From contig NZ_JAQIFT010000062.1 in NCBI RefSeq assembly GCF_027857615.1, positions 62,001 to 126,000 of the forward strand: a stretch of DNA of 64,000 nt, written 5' to 3'. A program made the translations under genes and the position numbers. This DNA comes from Holtiella tumoricola. Lineage in GTDB: Bacteria; Bacillota; Clostridia; Lachnospirales; Cellulosilyticaceae. Within the stretch, counting starts at the first letter, position 1, and the number at the start of each line of letters is the position of its first letter. The notes beneath the pieces were generated by a model. That model did not search any database and had not been told where the DNA came from. It was given only the letters and a program-made list of their open reading frames with translations. This document shows positions 1 through 8,834 of the stretch, piece after piece.

Positions 1-47
1 ATGCAATACTATAAATATTAATGAGGCTTATTAGCGCCAACGAATAA

Positions 48-92
48 AGCCCCTATATAGCTAGAGATTTTAATCTAGTTATATAGGGGTCT
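48..92. terminator. Bidirectional terminator
   Basis: A 16-17 bp inverted repeat (GCCCCTATATAGCTAGA against TCTAGTTATATAGGGG) with an 8-nt loop. T-runs follow it on both strands, so it can end the minus-strand GGDEF gene and any gene entering from the left. Confidence 0.85.
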
Positions 93-117
93 TTTATATA
101 AAAAGACTTGTATTATA

Positions 118-2229
118 TTAAGCTTTTAAAGTTTCCTGATAACAAACTACTTGGTTTTTCCCTTGTTGTTTAGCTTGATATAATGCTTCATCTGCCCTTT
201 TAATACCTTCATCTAAATTCATTTCACTTCCATCAAATTCATATACACCTAAGCTGGCACTAATTCTAAATGGTGGCTTGTTAGGTACTTTCTTCTTATA
301 GTTATGAATCCCTTCACATATTTTATTAGCTCTTATAAGTGCCTCTTCTAATGTGGTCTGAGGTAAAAAGATAATGAACTCTTCTCCACCATAACGTCCT
401 ATCAAGTCTGTCTTTTTAATCTGCTCCTTGCTAATTGCTGCTACTCTGACTAATACCTTATCCCCTACAAGATGTCCGTATTCATCATTAATATGTTTGA
501 AATAGTCAATATCTAGCATAATCACACAAAGCTTATCTTTTAAGTTTTTGACTTTCTTAAAAGCCCTTTCTGCTAGTTTAAATACTTCCCTTCTATTCCA
601 CACATCAGTAAGCCCATCAAAATTTGCTAAGTAGTTTACTTGCTTAAATAATTGCCCATTATAAATAGCTATTGCCGCATACGTTGCAAATAACTTTAAG
701 GTGCTAATATCTCTTTCGTTATAAGCATTTTTATTACGGCTTTGTGCTGTCACAACACCAATTTTTTTATTTTCTACAGTTAGTGGGCAATATATAATCG
801 ATTGTGCTTTATATCCTATTCTTTCACCTATCAATCTATGATGCTTTACATACTTTGCACTTTCTTTATCAGTATCATTAATATGTACAATAACATCATG
901 GGTAAGCGCATAGCCCCCTAAGCTTGTCTCATCATACATATAGACAGCCCCTAAATTATAATTATTGTTTTCTACCCTAAAGAACTCATAGTTTAAATTA
1001 TTCTCTTCATCATCAATTAAAGCTAATCCAAAGGCATCTGCATCTACCAAGGTAGTTAATTCTCTATAAATACTTTCAAATGTTTCTTTAATATCTAAGT
1101 TAGATGTTAAGCGCTGACCTACCCTAAATACCCCTTCAATCTTATTATAGAGCTGTTCATATAGTGTTGCTTTAACTTGTAATGTTCTTATATTAAGTTG
1201 ATTAAATGCTAAAGAACTATTTAAGTTAAAGAATTCCTTTTCATAATTTCTGCAAACGTTACTCGCTTCATAAGCTTCTTTATAATCTTCTTGTTCTGCA
1301 TAGCACTTGCTTAATAGCTTATACCCCTTTATAAGTGCATAAGGTAATCCTAATGTCTTACCTATTTCAATGGCTCCTATTATGTATTCTTTAGCCTGCT
1401 CATATTTCTTGCGTTCATACAAAAACTCTGCATAGGAATAGTAGGTAGTAAATATCACATTATTATAGGCTTCTCCCTTACCATATACTAAAGCTTTTTT
1501 AAAATGTTCTTCACTGACATCATACTTCTGCATTCTCCAAGTGACAAGCCCTCTTAAATTTTCTGCTTCAATGTAATAATTACTAAATCCCCTTATATGT
1601 GCTATTTCTATAATCTTATCAGTATATTCATAGGCTTCTGCAAGTTCATTCTCATGTAGCTTAATTTGGCTCATGATACAATATAAACTTACTTTACTGT
1701 CTAAACTTAAATGATCTTCATATATACGTACACGCTTAACTAACTGAGCCGCTTCTTCATACTTTTCACAGCTTACGTAGGCGAAACCTGTATTCAGTAA
1801 TATGGTATTGGTAAAAGTCTCCTCATCTAGTTCTTCTGCTATATCTAGTGACTTGATTCCGTTTTCTATGGCTAAATCAAACATGCTTAGCTCTACATAA
1901 TTGGGTACAAGGGCATTATAGCTTTTGCTCATTCCCCTCTTATGTCCCATTTCAATAAATAAGTTATTAGCTTCTAGAAGCAAACGTACTGATTTTCTAT
2001 AATCACTTTTGTCACAGTAATACCATCCTAAATAGTAAAGACATTCTGCCATTGGTATTTTATAATTTTGTCCCCTACATACCTCTAATGCTTGCTCTAA
2101 AATAGACCTTACATATTCCGGATCTTGCCTTAAGTTCTGGTATGCCAATTCAATAAAAAAATCTATGATTTTCGGATCATTTTTTAACCTTTGAAGTTGT
2201 AATTCTACTTCCTTTAGGCTCTTATTCAT
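118..2229 (-). CDS. TPR-GAF-GGDEF diguanylate cyclase
   Basis: Predicted c-di-GMP synthase of 703 residues. Residues about 1-340 are helical TPR-type repeats, residues about 375-535 look like a GAF domain, and the C-terminus is a GGDEF domain with the intact active-site motif GGEEF at 614-618, so it should be catalytically competent. The inhibitory I-site position five residues before GGEEF reads KKTD instead of RxxD, so product feedback may be weak. There is no signal peptide or membrane segment, which points to a soluble protein using TPR/GAF to sense a partner or ligand. It stands alone, ending at a strong bidirectional hairpin. Confidence 0.9.
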   Translation of the reverse strand: MNKSLKEVELQLQRLKNDPKIIDFFIELAYQNLRQDPEYVRSILEQALEVCRGQNYKIPMAECLYYLGWYYCDKSDYRKSVRLLLEANNLFIEMGHKRGMSKSYNALVPNYVELSMFDLAIENGIKSLDIAEELDEETFTNTILLNTGFAYVSCEKYEEAAQLVKRVRIYEDHLSLDSKVSLYCIMSQIKLHENELAEAYEYTDKIIEIAHIRGFSNYYIEAENLRGLVTWRMQKYDVSEEHFKKALVYGKGEAYNNVIFTTYYSYAEFLYERKKYEQAKEYIIGAIEIGKTLGLPYALIKGYKLLSKCYAEQEDYKEAYEASNVCRNYEKEFFNLNSSLAFNQLNIRTLQVKATLYEQLYNKIEGVFRVGQRLTSNLDIKETFESIYRELTTLVDADAFGLALIDDEENNLNYEFFRVENNNYNLGAVYMYDETSLGGYALTHDVIVHINDTDKESAKYVKHHRLIGERIGYKAQSIIYCPLTVENKKIGVVTAQSRNKNAYNERDISTLKLFATYAAIAIYNGQLFKQVNYLANFDGLTDVWNRREVFKLAERAFKKVKNLKDKLCVIMLDIDYFKHINDEYGHLVGDKVLVRVAAISKEQIKKTDLIGRYGGEEFIIFLPQTTLEEALIRANKICEGIHNYKKKVPNKPPFRISASLGVYEFDGSEMNLDEGIKRADEALYQAKQQGKNQVVCYQETLKA

Positions 2230-2301
2230 TTTCTCACCTTCTTCCTTTGTACAAAGTTATCCTACTATTTAGTATACTATTTCATTTCATAAAAATCTAT
2301 A

Positions 2302-2358
2302 AAGGGGCTGTAACAAAACTACTAATTCTATAAATTAGTTATTCTATCACACCCCCTC
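2302..2358 (-). terminator. Terminator after RelA/SpoT-domain gene
   Basis: Imperfect long inverted repeat (GGGG/CCCC base, ACTAATT/AATTAGT near the loop) lying just past the stop codon of the minus-strand gene at 2369-3853, with a short U-run on the minus strand. Confidence 0.6.
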
Positions 2359-2368
2359 TATTATTAAA

Positions 2369-3853
2369 TTATAATTTATCAATGTACTTAACAATACTCT
2401 TATGAATATCAATATTAGAATCACTTTTTCTTACATCTTCAAGAAAATCTAATACCTTTGTAGCTTCCACATCAATATCTAATATAGATGATAAACGTAG
2501 TTCCAATAATTGCATGTAAATTTCTTTCTCATTAGTCCAATCATCGTATGTAAAGATATTACGGCTAATGGTATCTACAATATTACTAAGTAGACTAATA
2601 ACTTGTTCAATCACATTATCATACAATAACTCAACTGTATTTACGCGTATGAATAAATCTGCAAAATGCTCTAGTAATTCATCCATAATCCATAGGGCTT
2701 CTTCTTTGCTAACCTTTTTTTCTAAACTTCTAAGATTGACACCACTATAGAATCTTGATTTATAAAATGCTACAAAGTTTTCTAAATCTCCTGCATTACA
2801 TTCGGGCTCGACCTCAAATAAAATCCTAAAGAAAATATTCCATTGGAATTCATCATTAATAATGGTTCTTATAAAGTTCACCAATTTATAACTAAACGCA
2901 TCTTCAACCTGACACTCTCGCTTAAATAAGATTTGAGATGTAAAATCTACTTCTTTGTTCTCTATCTCATTTAATCTAGAAAATACGCTAGTCATTGTTG
3001 TATTATAAAGAACTTCATCATCACTTAGTGCATCTCTAAATACATATTTTACAATAGTATCACAAGACTTTCTAAAGTCTACTAAAATCCCTATGCTTTC
3101 TTTAATCTTATGGGCAAATAAATCATATAATGCCTTAGATAAAAGTTGCTCAATTTGTATTTTTCTTCCTGATTTACTTTTTGATTGTCTTCTATCAAAT
3201 TGATTAGAAATAAGTAGAAGTTGCTGATCGATCGTTGTTAAACTATTTTTAATAGAACTCATAATATCCTTATAGAAACGATCTGCAATAATATAGTTAT
3301 AATTTTTATAAATAACTTTATGTTCAATTTCACTCCAGAATATATTTACTAATGATTTAATCTGTACCTCAAAGTTATAACATTTATCATCAAATATATA
3401 TTTACCATCTATACGATACATTTTCATACCATTTTTTTGGCTTTTAGGCTGTTTGCTTGCCAGTTCTAAAAAGATATGCTTATTACTTTCTGGACTATAG
3501 AAGCCATGATATTCTTCTGAAGGAATTGTAAATTGCTTACGTAAAAGTTTATATATAACTGCTTCATCTCCAACGAAACGACACTCTAGACGAATACCTA
3601 TTAAATCAGAAAGACGGTTAAACATTACCTCTGGTGTTTTATACTCTGTATAATAATCATAACGTAGCATTTTTTCTTTTAAGCTTTGTTTCGATTTTAC
3701 ACGTGAATTAATGTTAAGATACCCTTCATTATTATTCTCTAGCATTTCTTCAAAAAAATGTTCTAATTCACGACTTGCTATATCTAAATTTATTTTCATA
3801 CCATCTAATTGGTTTAAGACTTCTTCAATGAAGCTAAACATTTCAAGTTCCAT
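2369..3853 (-). CDS. RelA/SpoT-domain protein, divergent
   Basis: 494 residues. The N-terminal part carries a nucleotidyltransferase domain like that of (p)ppGpp synthetases: a basic RVKSKQSLKEKMLRY stretch, DLIGIRLECRF, and FEVQIKSLVNIFWSEIEHKVIYK, which matches the family's QI(R/K)...W.E.EH..YK signature. The segment that normally holds the GY.S.H substrate loop is replaced by YHGFYSPES and a basic KQPKSQKNGMKMYRI stretch, so activity is uncertain. The remaining ~270 residues are helical and unrecognised. It has neither the HD hydrolase domain nor the TGS/ACT domains of long Rel enzymes. It is probably an alarmone synthetase or a divergent nucleotide pyrophosphokinase; which nucleotide it makes cannot be read from sequence. 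Confidence 0.7.
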   Translation of the reverse strand: MELEMFSFIEEVLNQLDGMKINLDIASRELEHFFEEMLENNNEGYLNINSRVKSKQSLKEKMLRYDYYTEYKTPEVMFNRLSDLIGIRLECRFVGDEAVIYKLLRKQFTIPSEEYHGFYSPESNKHIFLELASKQPKSQKNGMKMYRIDGKYIFDDKCYNFEVQIKSLVNIFWSEIEHKVIYKNYNYIIADRFYKDIMSSIKNSLTTIDQQLLLISNQFDRRQSKSKSGRKIQIEQLLSKALYDLFAHKIKESIGILVDFRKSCDTIVKYVFRDALSDDEVLYNTTMTSVFSRLNEIENKEVDFTSQILFKRECQVEDAFSYKLVNFIRTIINDEFQWNIFFRILFEVEPECNAGDLENFVAFYKSRFYSGVNLRSLEKKVSKEEALWIMDELLEHFADLFIRVNTVELLYDNVIEQVISLLSNIVDTISRNIFTYDDWTNEKEIYMQLLELRLSSILDIDVEATKVLDFLEDVRKSDSNIDIHKSIVKYIDKL

Positions 3854-3923
3854 AAGTTCATTCCCTCCGCCTTTTGTTAGTATTAGTCTACTAGCTAAAA
3901 TCTAATGGCTTATGACTAAGTTG

Positions 3924-4775
3924 TTAAATTTCATTAAAGAAACATATTCCTACACCGCTTAATCCTAGATGAGCGCTTAATACACTCCCAATACCTGTTT
4001 CTATAAACTCAACATCGCCAAGTCTTTCTCTTAATAATACTTTGATCTTTTCTAAGAGTTCCTTATCTTCTGCATGTACAAGACCTATTTTTTGATTAGT
4101 GTACTTGCCAATACGTTGCTCTACTACATCAACTAATTTATTTAGAAGTTTCTTCTCACCTCTAACTTTATCAAATACTTCTATAAATCCATCATTTACT
4201 TCTATGAGTGGCATAATATGAAGCATATTCCCAAGGACACCTTCAAATTTATTAATACGTCCACCTTTTACAATCCACTTTAAGTCTGACAGAGTAAAGA
4301 TATGTTCTGCATGTTCACTCAAGAATTTTAAACGTTCTACAATTTCTTCGTATGTCTTACCCTCTTCTATCATTTTATTTGCTTCTATTACCATGAATCC
4401 TATACAGATAGAGCCTGATTTTGAATCAATAGCGGTAAACTTGCTCTTAGGATATCTTTGTTTTATCTCTTCCATTGCTAAATACACGGTTTGGTAGGTA
4501 CCTGACATTTTAGATGAAAAACTTAAATAAATGACATCATCTTCATTTTGGCCATATTGCTCTAGTTGAGTAAAAATTTCTATAGGTGTAGGCTGAGAAG
4601 TTTGTGGCATAATGCCTTCTTTCATTGCTTTGTAAACTTCTTCAACTGCAATTTCTTTTTTGTCTAAGTACTCTTTATCTTGGATACGAATACGAAGAGG
4701 CAAGAAGTCCACATCTTGTCCCATCTTAAATTCTTTAGGCATGTCACATGTACTATCAACAAGTAACTTAATCAT
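3924..4775 (-). CDS. DegV family fatty-acid-binding protein
   Basis: 283 residues, the usual length for DegV/FakB proteins. It opens with the family signature IKLLVDSTCDMP, followed by conserved SQPTP and LSFSSKMSGTYQ segments that form the lipid head-group pocket. Known members bind a fatty acid and present it to the FakA kinase; no fakA is visible here, as is common for dispersed DegV paralogues. No signal peptide; cytosolic. It follows its upstream neighbour on the same strand by about 70 bp of spacing and may be transcribed separately. Confidence 0.9.
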   Translation of the reverse strand: MIKLLVDSTCDMPKEFKMGQDVDFLPLRIRIQDKEYLDKKEIAVEEVYKAMKEGIMPQTSQPTPIEIFTQLEQYGQNEDDVIYLSFSSKMSGTYQTVYLAMEEIKQRYPKSKFTAIDSKSGSICIGFMVIEANKMIEEGKTYEEIVERLKFLSEHAEHIFTLSDLKWIVKGGRINKFEGVLGNMLHIMPLIEVNDGFIEVFDKVRGEKKLLNKLVDVVEQRIGKYTNQKIGLVHAEDKELLEKIKVLLRERLGDVEFIETGIGSVLSAHLGLSGVGICFFNEI

Positions 4776-4952
4776 TACTGCACCTCTCTAATTCTTTTTA
4801 AACACTATATCACTATGATATAAAGATTCTATTAACCCTATACATGTACTTATATATGTAATATTGTAGAATATTTCACATTTTTATATTATAATAAGGA
4901 CGGGCGTTCAATATAAAAATTTAATTATAACTTTTTAATAATAGGGGAGCTT

Positions 4953-6983
4953 ATGAAAAAAATATTGTCTTTTAGTATGTCTAAAATTATTTATGCTTTT
5001 TGTATTTTTAATATTACATATCTATTTTTCTTCGTTGATTTAAAACAAGCCTATACTATGTATCTCGCTTGTGTTTTACTTTTAAGTTGTTTAATCGTTG
5101 CTACTAGCTTGTTTAGTTTAGATGCTCATAATTCAGCATTACTATGTACTATTGGTTGCATGAATGGAGGAAGCTTCTTATTCTTAACCCTTAATTTACT
5201 CTTATTAAACTTTCGATTCAGCTGGCCACTTACTGATGAAGTTTACACCGAATTCTTTAATTGCTTTATAATATTTATTATGCTCTTTTGCATAGCTACT
5301 ATATTAGTGTTTAAATACTTTAATCATCCTCACAAACGCAAATTTATTTGCAATATTTATTTACTAGGAACACTTATAGTTTTTACAATACATCAAACAA
5401 TTACACCTTTTAATATTACAAATAACTTATTTGCTTTACCTATTTTGTACTATATTATCTTATGTATTATCCTATGTTTTCTTATGCTTTGCATGGCATA
5501 TCATATAGGAGATACTAAAAACCTCTTTGTACAAAAAGCAAATAGAAAGATATTCTTTTATCTTCTTACTTTAAGTATGCTTATTATCATTGGTTTTGTA
5601 TTAAGTTTATATACAGGAATTAAATATGCCTACTTATACATGATTTATCAGCTTACATTAATGGTTGCGTTCTTTAAGTTGGTCTCTCAAGACTCTATTA
5701 TTCAGTATTCAAAAGATCTTACACAAAAACTAGAGCTCTACAACGAAAGTACAACTTTAATGAATCATTATCTCCAGCATATGTCTGAGGAAAATGAATC
5801 TATTCAAAAACAGTTTCAATATGTAGATACTTTGTACTCACAAATGATGTTCTTCTACCCCAATGCTCTTTTTGTTATTGTAGATCATAATATTTATCAC
5901 TCAAATGAACACGGACGCATACTCTTAAAGGCTTCTGATACGCAAGACATACTGTATACACCTTTCATGAACTATATAGCCATTGAAGACAGAGATTTGG
6001 TTGAACAAATCATACAAAGCCTTTATAAACATGCTCAAGAACATGCAACAATAGAAGTTAAGATGAATACTTCAACATCTGAGCAAGTAGATGTTGAACT
6101 TTATCTAACACTTTCTCATGCTAATGAACCACGTGCAATTATTGCTTCTGCTAAGGATATTTCCTACAAGAAACACCAAGATAAACTTCAACAAGATATT
6201 GCATTAGAAAAACTAAAACTAGAATTCTTCTGCACCATCTCTCATGAGCTAAAAACGCCAGTCAACATTATTTACAGTGCTACACAACTTCAAAATAATC
6301 TCATTACACAGGGTGAATATGATAAAATTTCTACCTACAATACAATGATTAATCAAAACTGTATGCGTCTATTACGTCTACTCAATAATTTCTTAGATAT
6401 TAATCGTATTGAAAGTCATTTCTTCAACGTATCTAAACGCACCATTAACATTGTAGACCTAACAGAAAATATATTAGGTTCAACTTTATCCTATATGGAG
6501 CGTAAAAATATCTCTGCATTATTTGATACAGAGGAGGAAGAAATCTTTTGCACCATTGATACAGACCTTCTTGAACGTTCACTTTTAAATCTCTTATCAA
6601 ATGCTATTAAGTATACACCTGAAGGTGGGCACATTGATGTCTTTATCACTGCAGAGAATAACCAGGCTTGTATTCATATTAAAGATACGGGAGTAGGTAT
6701 TCCACCTGAGAGTCAAAAAGTCATATTTGAACGTTTTACCCGCATCGAAAATGGATTAATTCGAAAAGCCGAAGGGGCCGGCATCGGGCTCTCTCTAGTT
6801 AAGTCCTTTGTTGAATTAAATAATGGGATTATTGAAGTAAGTAGCGTAGTTAATGAAGGAACTGAATTTATCATACGCCTACCTATTGAAATAAACTTTG
6901 CACATCTTATGGATTCTAATTATATCCATACTTTACATAGTGAAAAAGTTGATATCGAATTCTCTGATGTCTATCTAAATTAA
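4953..6983 (+). CDS. Membrane sensor histidine kinase (orphan)
   Basis: 676 residues. The first ~235 residues hold about eight hydrophobic helices (a MASE3-like membrane sensor), then a coiled coil, a PAS-like region (about 290-410), a HisKA domain with FFCTISHELKTP (phospho-acceptor His431), and a HATPase domain with an N-box (NLLSNAIKYTPEGG), G1 box DTGVGIP and G2 box GAGIGLSL. All catalytic boxes are intact. No response regulator is adjacent. Clostridia phosphorylate Spo0A directly through orphan kinases of this kind, and the next genes are abrB and spmA-spmB, so a sporulation input role is reasonable but inferred. RBS AGGGGAGC precedes the ATG. Confidence 0.9.
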   Translation: MKKILSFSMSKIIYAFCIFNITYLFFFVDLKQAYTMYLACVLLLSCLIVATSLFSLDAHNSALLCTIGCMNGGSFLFLTLNLLLLNFRFSWPLTDEVYTEFFNCFIIFIMLFCIATILVFKYFNHPHKRKFICNIYLLGTLIVFTIHQTITPFNITNNLFALPILYYIILCIILCFLMLCMAYHIGDTKNLFVQKANRKIFFYLLTLSMLIIIGFVLSLYTGIKYAYLYMIYQLTLMVAFFKLVSQDSIIQYSKDLTQKLELYNESTTLMNHYLQHMSEENESIQKQFQYVDTLYSQMMFFYPNALFVIVDHNIYHSNEHGRILLKASDTQDILYTPFMNYIAIEDRDLVEQIIQSLYKHAQEHATIEVKMNTSTSEQVDVELYLTLSHANEPRAIIASAKDISYKKHQDKLQQDIALEKLKLEFFCTISHELKTPVNIIYSATQLQNNLITQGEYDKISTYNTMINQNCMRLLRLLNNFLDINRIESHFFNVSKRTINIVDLTENILGSTLSYMERKNISALFDTEEEEIFCTIDTDLLERSLLNLLSNAIKYTPEGGHIDVFITAENNQACIHIKDTGVGIPPESQKVIFERFTRIENGLIRKAEGAGIGLSLVKSFVELNNGIIEVSSVVNEGTEFIIRLPIEINFAHLMDSNYIHTLHSEKVDIEFSDVYLN

Positions 6984-6991
6984 TAACACAA

Positions 6992-7021
6992 AAAAGGAGG
7001 TTGTTTTCACAACCTCCTTTT
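6992..7021. terminator. Bidirectional terminator
   Basis: AAAGGAGGTTGT/ACAACCTCCTTTT perfect stem with flanking A and T runs, shared by the convergent kinase and abrB genes. Confidence 0.9.
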
Positions 7022-7023
7022 AT

Positions 7024-7287
7024 TTATTCTACTACTTGGATCCCCGCCATTTTTGCTAATTCATATATTGTGCTTTTTGCAACCTTTTTACCCTTGTAAT
7101 CAATAAGGTCTTCCATTGACCCGTTGAAGATATCTGCTGGTTCATATTTTTTGAGGATAATTCTTTCATCATCTACAAAAATTTCTAATGAATCTTTTTC
7201 TTGGATATTAAGATTTCTTCTTAATTCGATTGGTAACACAACTCGTCCTAGCTCATCAACTTTTCTTACAATTCCTGTTGATTTCAC
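7024..7287 (-). CDS. abrB: AbrB-type transition-state regulator
   Basis: 87 residues. The N-terminal half is the classic AbrB/SpoVT swapped-hairpin DNA-binding domain (MKSTGIVRKVDELGRVVLPI...). Members repress stationary-phase and sporulation genes. The C-terminal half resembles clostridial AbrB proteins, but a Cys commonly found after the DNA-binding domain is replaced (EPADIFNGS). A consensus-like promoter reads toward it (-35 TTGACT, 17 bp, extended -10 TGgTACTTT). Two TGTCGAA boxes lie upstream, see the regulatory entry. In Bacillus subtilis abrB is a direct Spo0A target. Confidence 0.93.
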   Translation of the reverse strand: MKSTGIVRKVDELGRVVLPIELRRNLNIQEKDSLEIFVDDERIILKKYEPADIFNGSMEDLIDYKGKKVAKSTIYELAKMAGIQVVE

Positions 7288-7354
7288 TTAAATCCTCTCC
7301 CTTTATAACATATTTTCCTTAACCTAAGTACATTTTTCTAATTTATGTACTATT

Positions 7355-7383
7355 AAAGTACCATAATTAGCAATAAAAGTCAA
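7355..7383 (-). promoter_or_regulatory. Predicted abrB sigma-A promoter
   Basis: On the minus strand TTGACT (7383-7378), a 17-bp spacer, and TACTTT (7360-7355) preceded by TG at the extended -10 position. Transcription would start near 7348, giving a 60-nt leader before abrB. Confidence 0.65.
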
Positions 7384-7446
7384 TTCCCGTTTTGTAAATT
7401 TTTATCGTTTTTTTTGATTTTTTTATCAATTTAATAATATAATATT

Positions 7447-7502
7447 TGTCGAATCCAATATTTGTACCTGTTTTGATGAATTTTTTTTATTTTTTTGTCG
7501 AA
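7447..7502 (+). promoter_or_regulatory. Two Spo0A-box (TGTCGAA) motifs
   Basis: Exact TGTCGAA heptamers at 7447-7453 and 7496-7502, same orientation, 49 bp apart, in the 367-bp gene-free region between divergent abrB and spmA. TGTCGAA is the published 0A-box consensus. They sit about 100 and 150 bp upstream of the predicted abrB start site and 120-175 bp upstream of the likely spmA start. The rest of the region is oligo-T rich. Which promoter they govern is not settled by position alone. Confidence 0.6.
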
Positions 7503-7606
7503 TAATCTGTTTCACCTGCTTTTATGACCTTTTTTCATTTACCAATAATACATTTTTCTGCCAATAGCTTTTCTCTCTCTTGATGGCAAGTTTCTCTACT
7601 TACGTG

Positions 7607-7614
7607 CATATATA
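7607..7614 (+). promoter_or_regulatory. Possible sigma-E-like -10 for spmA
   Basis: CATATATA resembles the sporulation sigma-E -10 (CATACAnT) and lies about 40 bp before the spmA start. No clear -35 matches, so this is only a candidate. Confidence 0.3.
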
Positions 7615-7654
7615 TTAGGACAAGATATTTTATTAGAAGTTAGGAGAGAATGAA

Positions 7655-8236
7655 ATGCTTAATTACTTATGGGGATTTATGGTTATCTTTTCTTTGCTTA
7701 TGGCCCTCTTTGGCGGCAATATGCAAGCCCTTACAACTTCCATGTTAGAGTCTAGTCAATCTGCAGTAGAACTTTGCTTTAAAACCTGTGGTGCACTTGC
7801 TATGTGGATGGGTATTATGCGTATTGCAGAAAACGCTCATCTTATTGACGCTCTAGCCAAAAAGATGACACCTATATTGAATTTCCTTTTTCCTGATGTC
7901 CCTAAGGATCATCCCGCAAGGAAATACATTGCCACAAATATTATTGCTAATTTTTTAGGTCTAGGTTGGGCTGCTACACCTCCTGGTCTTAAGGCTATGG
8001 TAGAATTACAAAAGCTTAATAAAACACATCCTAAAACGGCTACACATGCTATGTGTATGTTCCTAATTGTAAACATCTCTACAATTCAACTTGTATCTAT
8101 TAATATGGTTGCCTATAGAAGTGCATATGGCTCTGCCAATCCGACAGAAGTTATTGGACCTTCTATACTTGCTACTGCTGTTGCTTCTATTGTTGCAATT
8201 ACTTTTGCAAAACTTATGTATAGGAGGAACGATTAA
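7655..8236 (+). CDS. spmA: Spore maturation protein A
   Basis: 193-residue membrane protein of the nucleoside-recognition (gate) domain family. Conserved landmarks include ALAMWMGIMRIAENA, FLFPDVPKDHPA and NIIANFLGLGWAATPPGLKAM. In Bacillus SpmA and SpmB are needed for full spore core dehydration and heat resistance. Several membrane helices are evident. The RBS AGGAG is close to the ATG, and the stop codon overlaps the spmB start (TAATG), so the two are translationally coupled. Confidence 0.93.
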   Translation: MLNYLWGFMVIFSLLMALFGGNMQALTTSMLESSQSAVELCFKTCGALAMWMGIMRIAENAHLIDALAKKMTPILNFLFPDVPKDHPARKYIATNIIANFLGLGWAATPPGLKAMVELQKLNKTHPKTATHAMCMFLIVNISTIQLVSINMVAYRSAYGSANPTEVIGPSILATAVASIVAITFAKLMYRRND

Positions 8237-8766
8237 TGAAAGCGTTTATGTACATATCTGATTTACTTATTCCTCTTGTTATGTGCTCTATTGTTATTTA
8301 TGGTTTATTACATAAGGTAGATATCTTTCAATCTTTTATTGATGGTGCCAAAGAAGGCCTTTGTGTTGTTGTTTCTATTTTACCTACACTCGTTGCCTTA
8401 ATGTTAGGTGTAGGCATGCTCAAAAGCTCTGGCGGTCTAGATGGTCTAGTACGCCTATTAAGTCCTTTAGTTGCTTCAACTAATTTCCCAAAAGAAGTCC
8501 TACCTATCGCGCTCATGCGTACCGTATCTTCTTCTGCTTCTACTGGCCTTATTCTGGATATTTTCCAAACTTACGGCCCCGATTCTTTCATTGGTCGTCT
8601 TGTTTCTATTATGTTTGGCTGTACTGAAACCATCTTTTATACCATGTCTGTATACTTTATGACTATCAAAGTTAAAAACACACGTTATACCGTTGTAGGT
8701 GGCTTGATTGCATCATTTGTTGGTATACTCTGTGCTTACTTTTTAACTTGTTATCTTTTCGGCTGA
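8236..8766 (+). CDS. spmB: Spore maturation protein B
   Basis: 176-residue membrane partner of SpmA, with the conserved DGAKEGL, LPTLVALMLGVGML and SGSTGLI-like (SSASTGLILDIF) segments and GCTETIFY of the gate-domain family. It starts within the spmA stop codon (1-bp overlap, RBS AGGAGGAACG inside spmA). Together the pair is a standard two-gene sporulation operon in Clostridia and Bacilli. Confidence 0.93.
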   Translation: MKAFMYISDLLIPLVMCSIVIYGLLHKVDIFQSFIDGAKEGLCVVVSILPTLVALMLGVGMLKSSGGLDGLVRLLSPLVASTNFPKEVLPIALMRTVSSSASTGLILDIFQTYGPDSFIGRLVSIMFGCTETIFYTMSVYFMTIKVKNTRYTVVGGLIASFVGILCAYFLTCYLFG

Positions 8767-8834
8767 TAAGCTGTTTTTTTCCTTTAAAAACTGATATAAT
8801 AAAGCTATAAAATATACAAAGGAAGGATCCAAAA

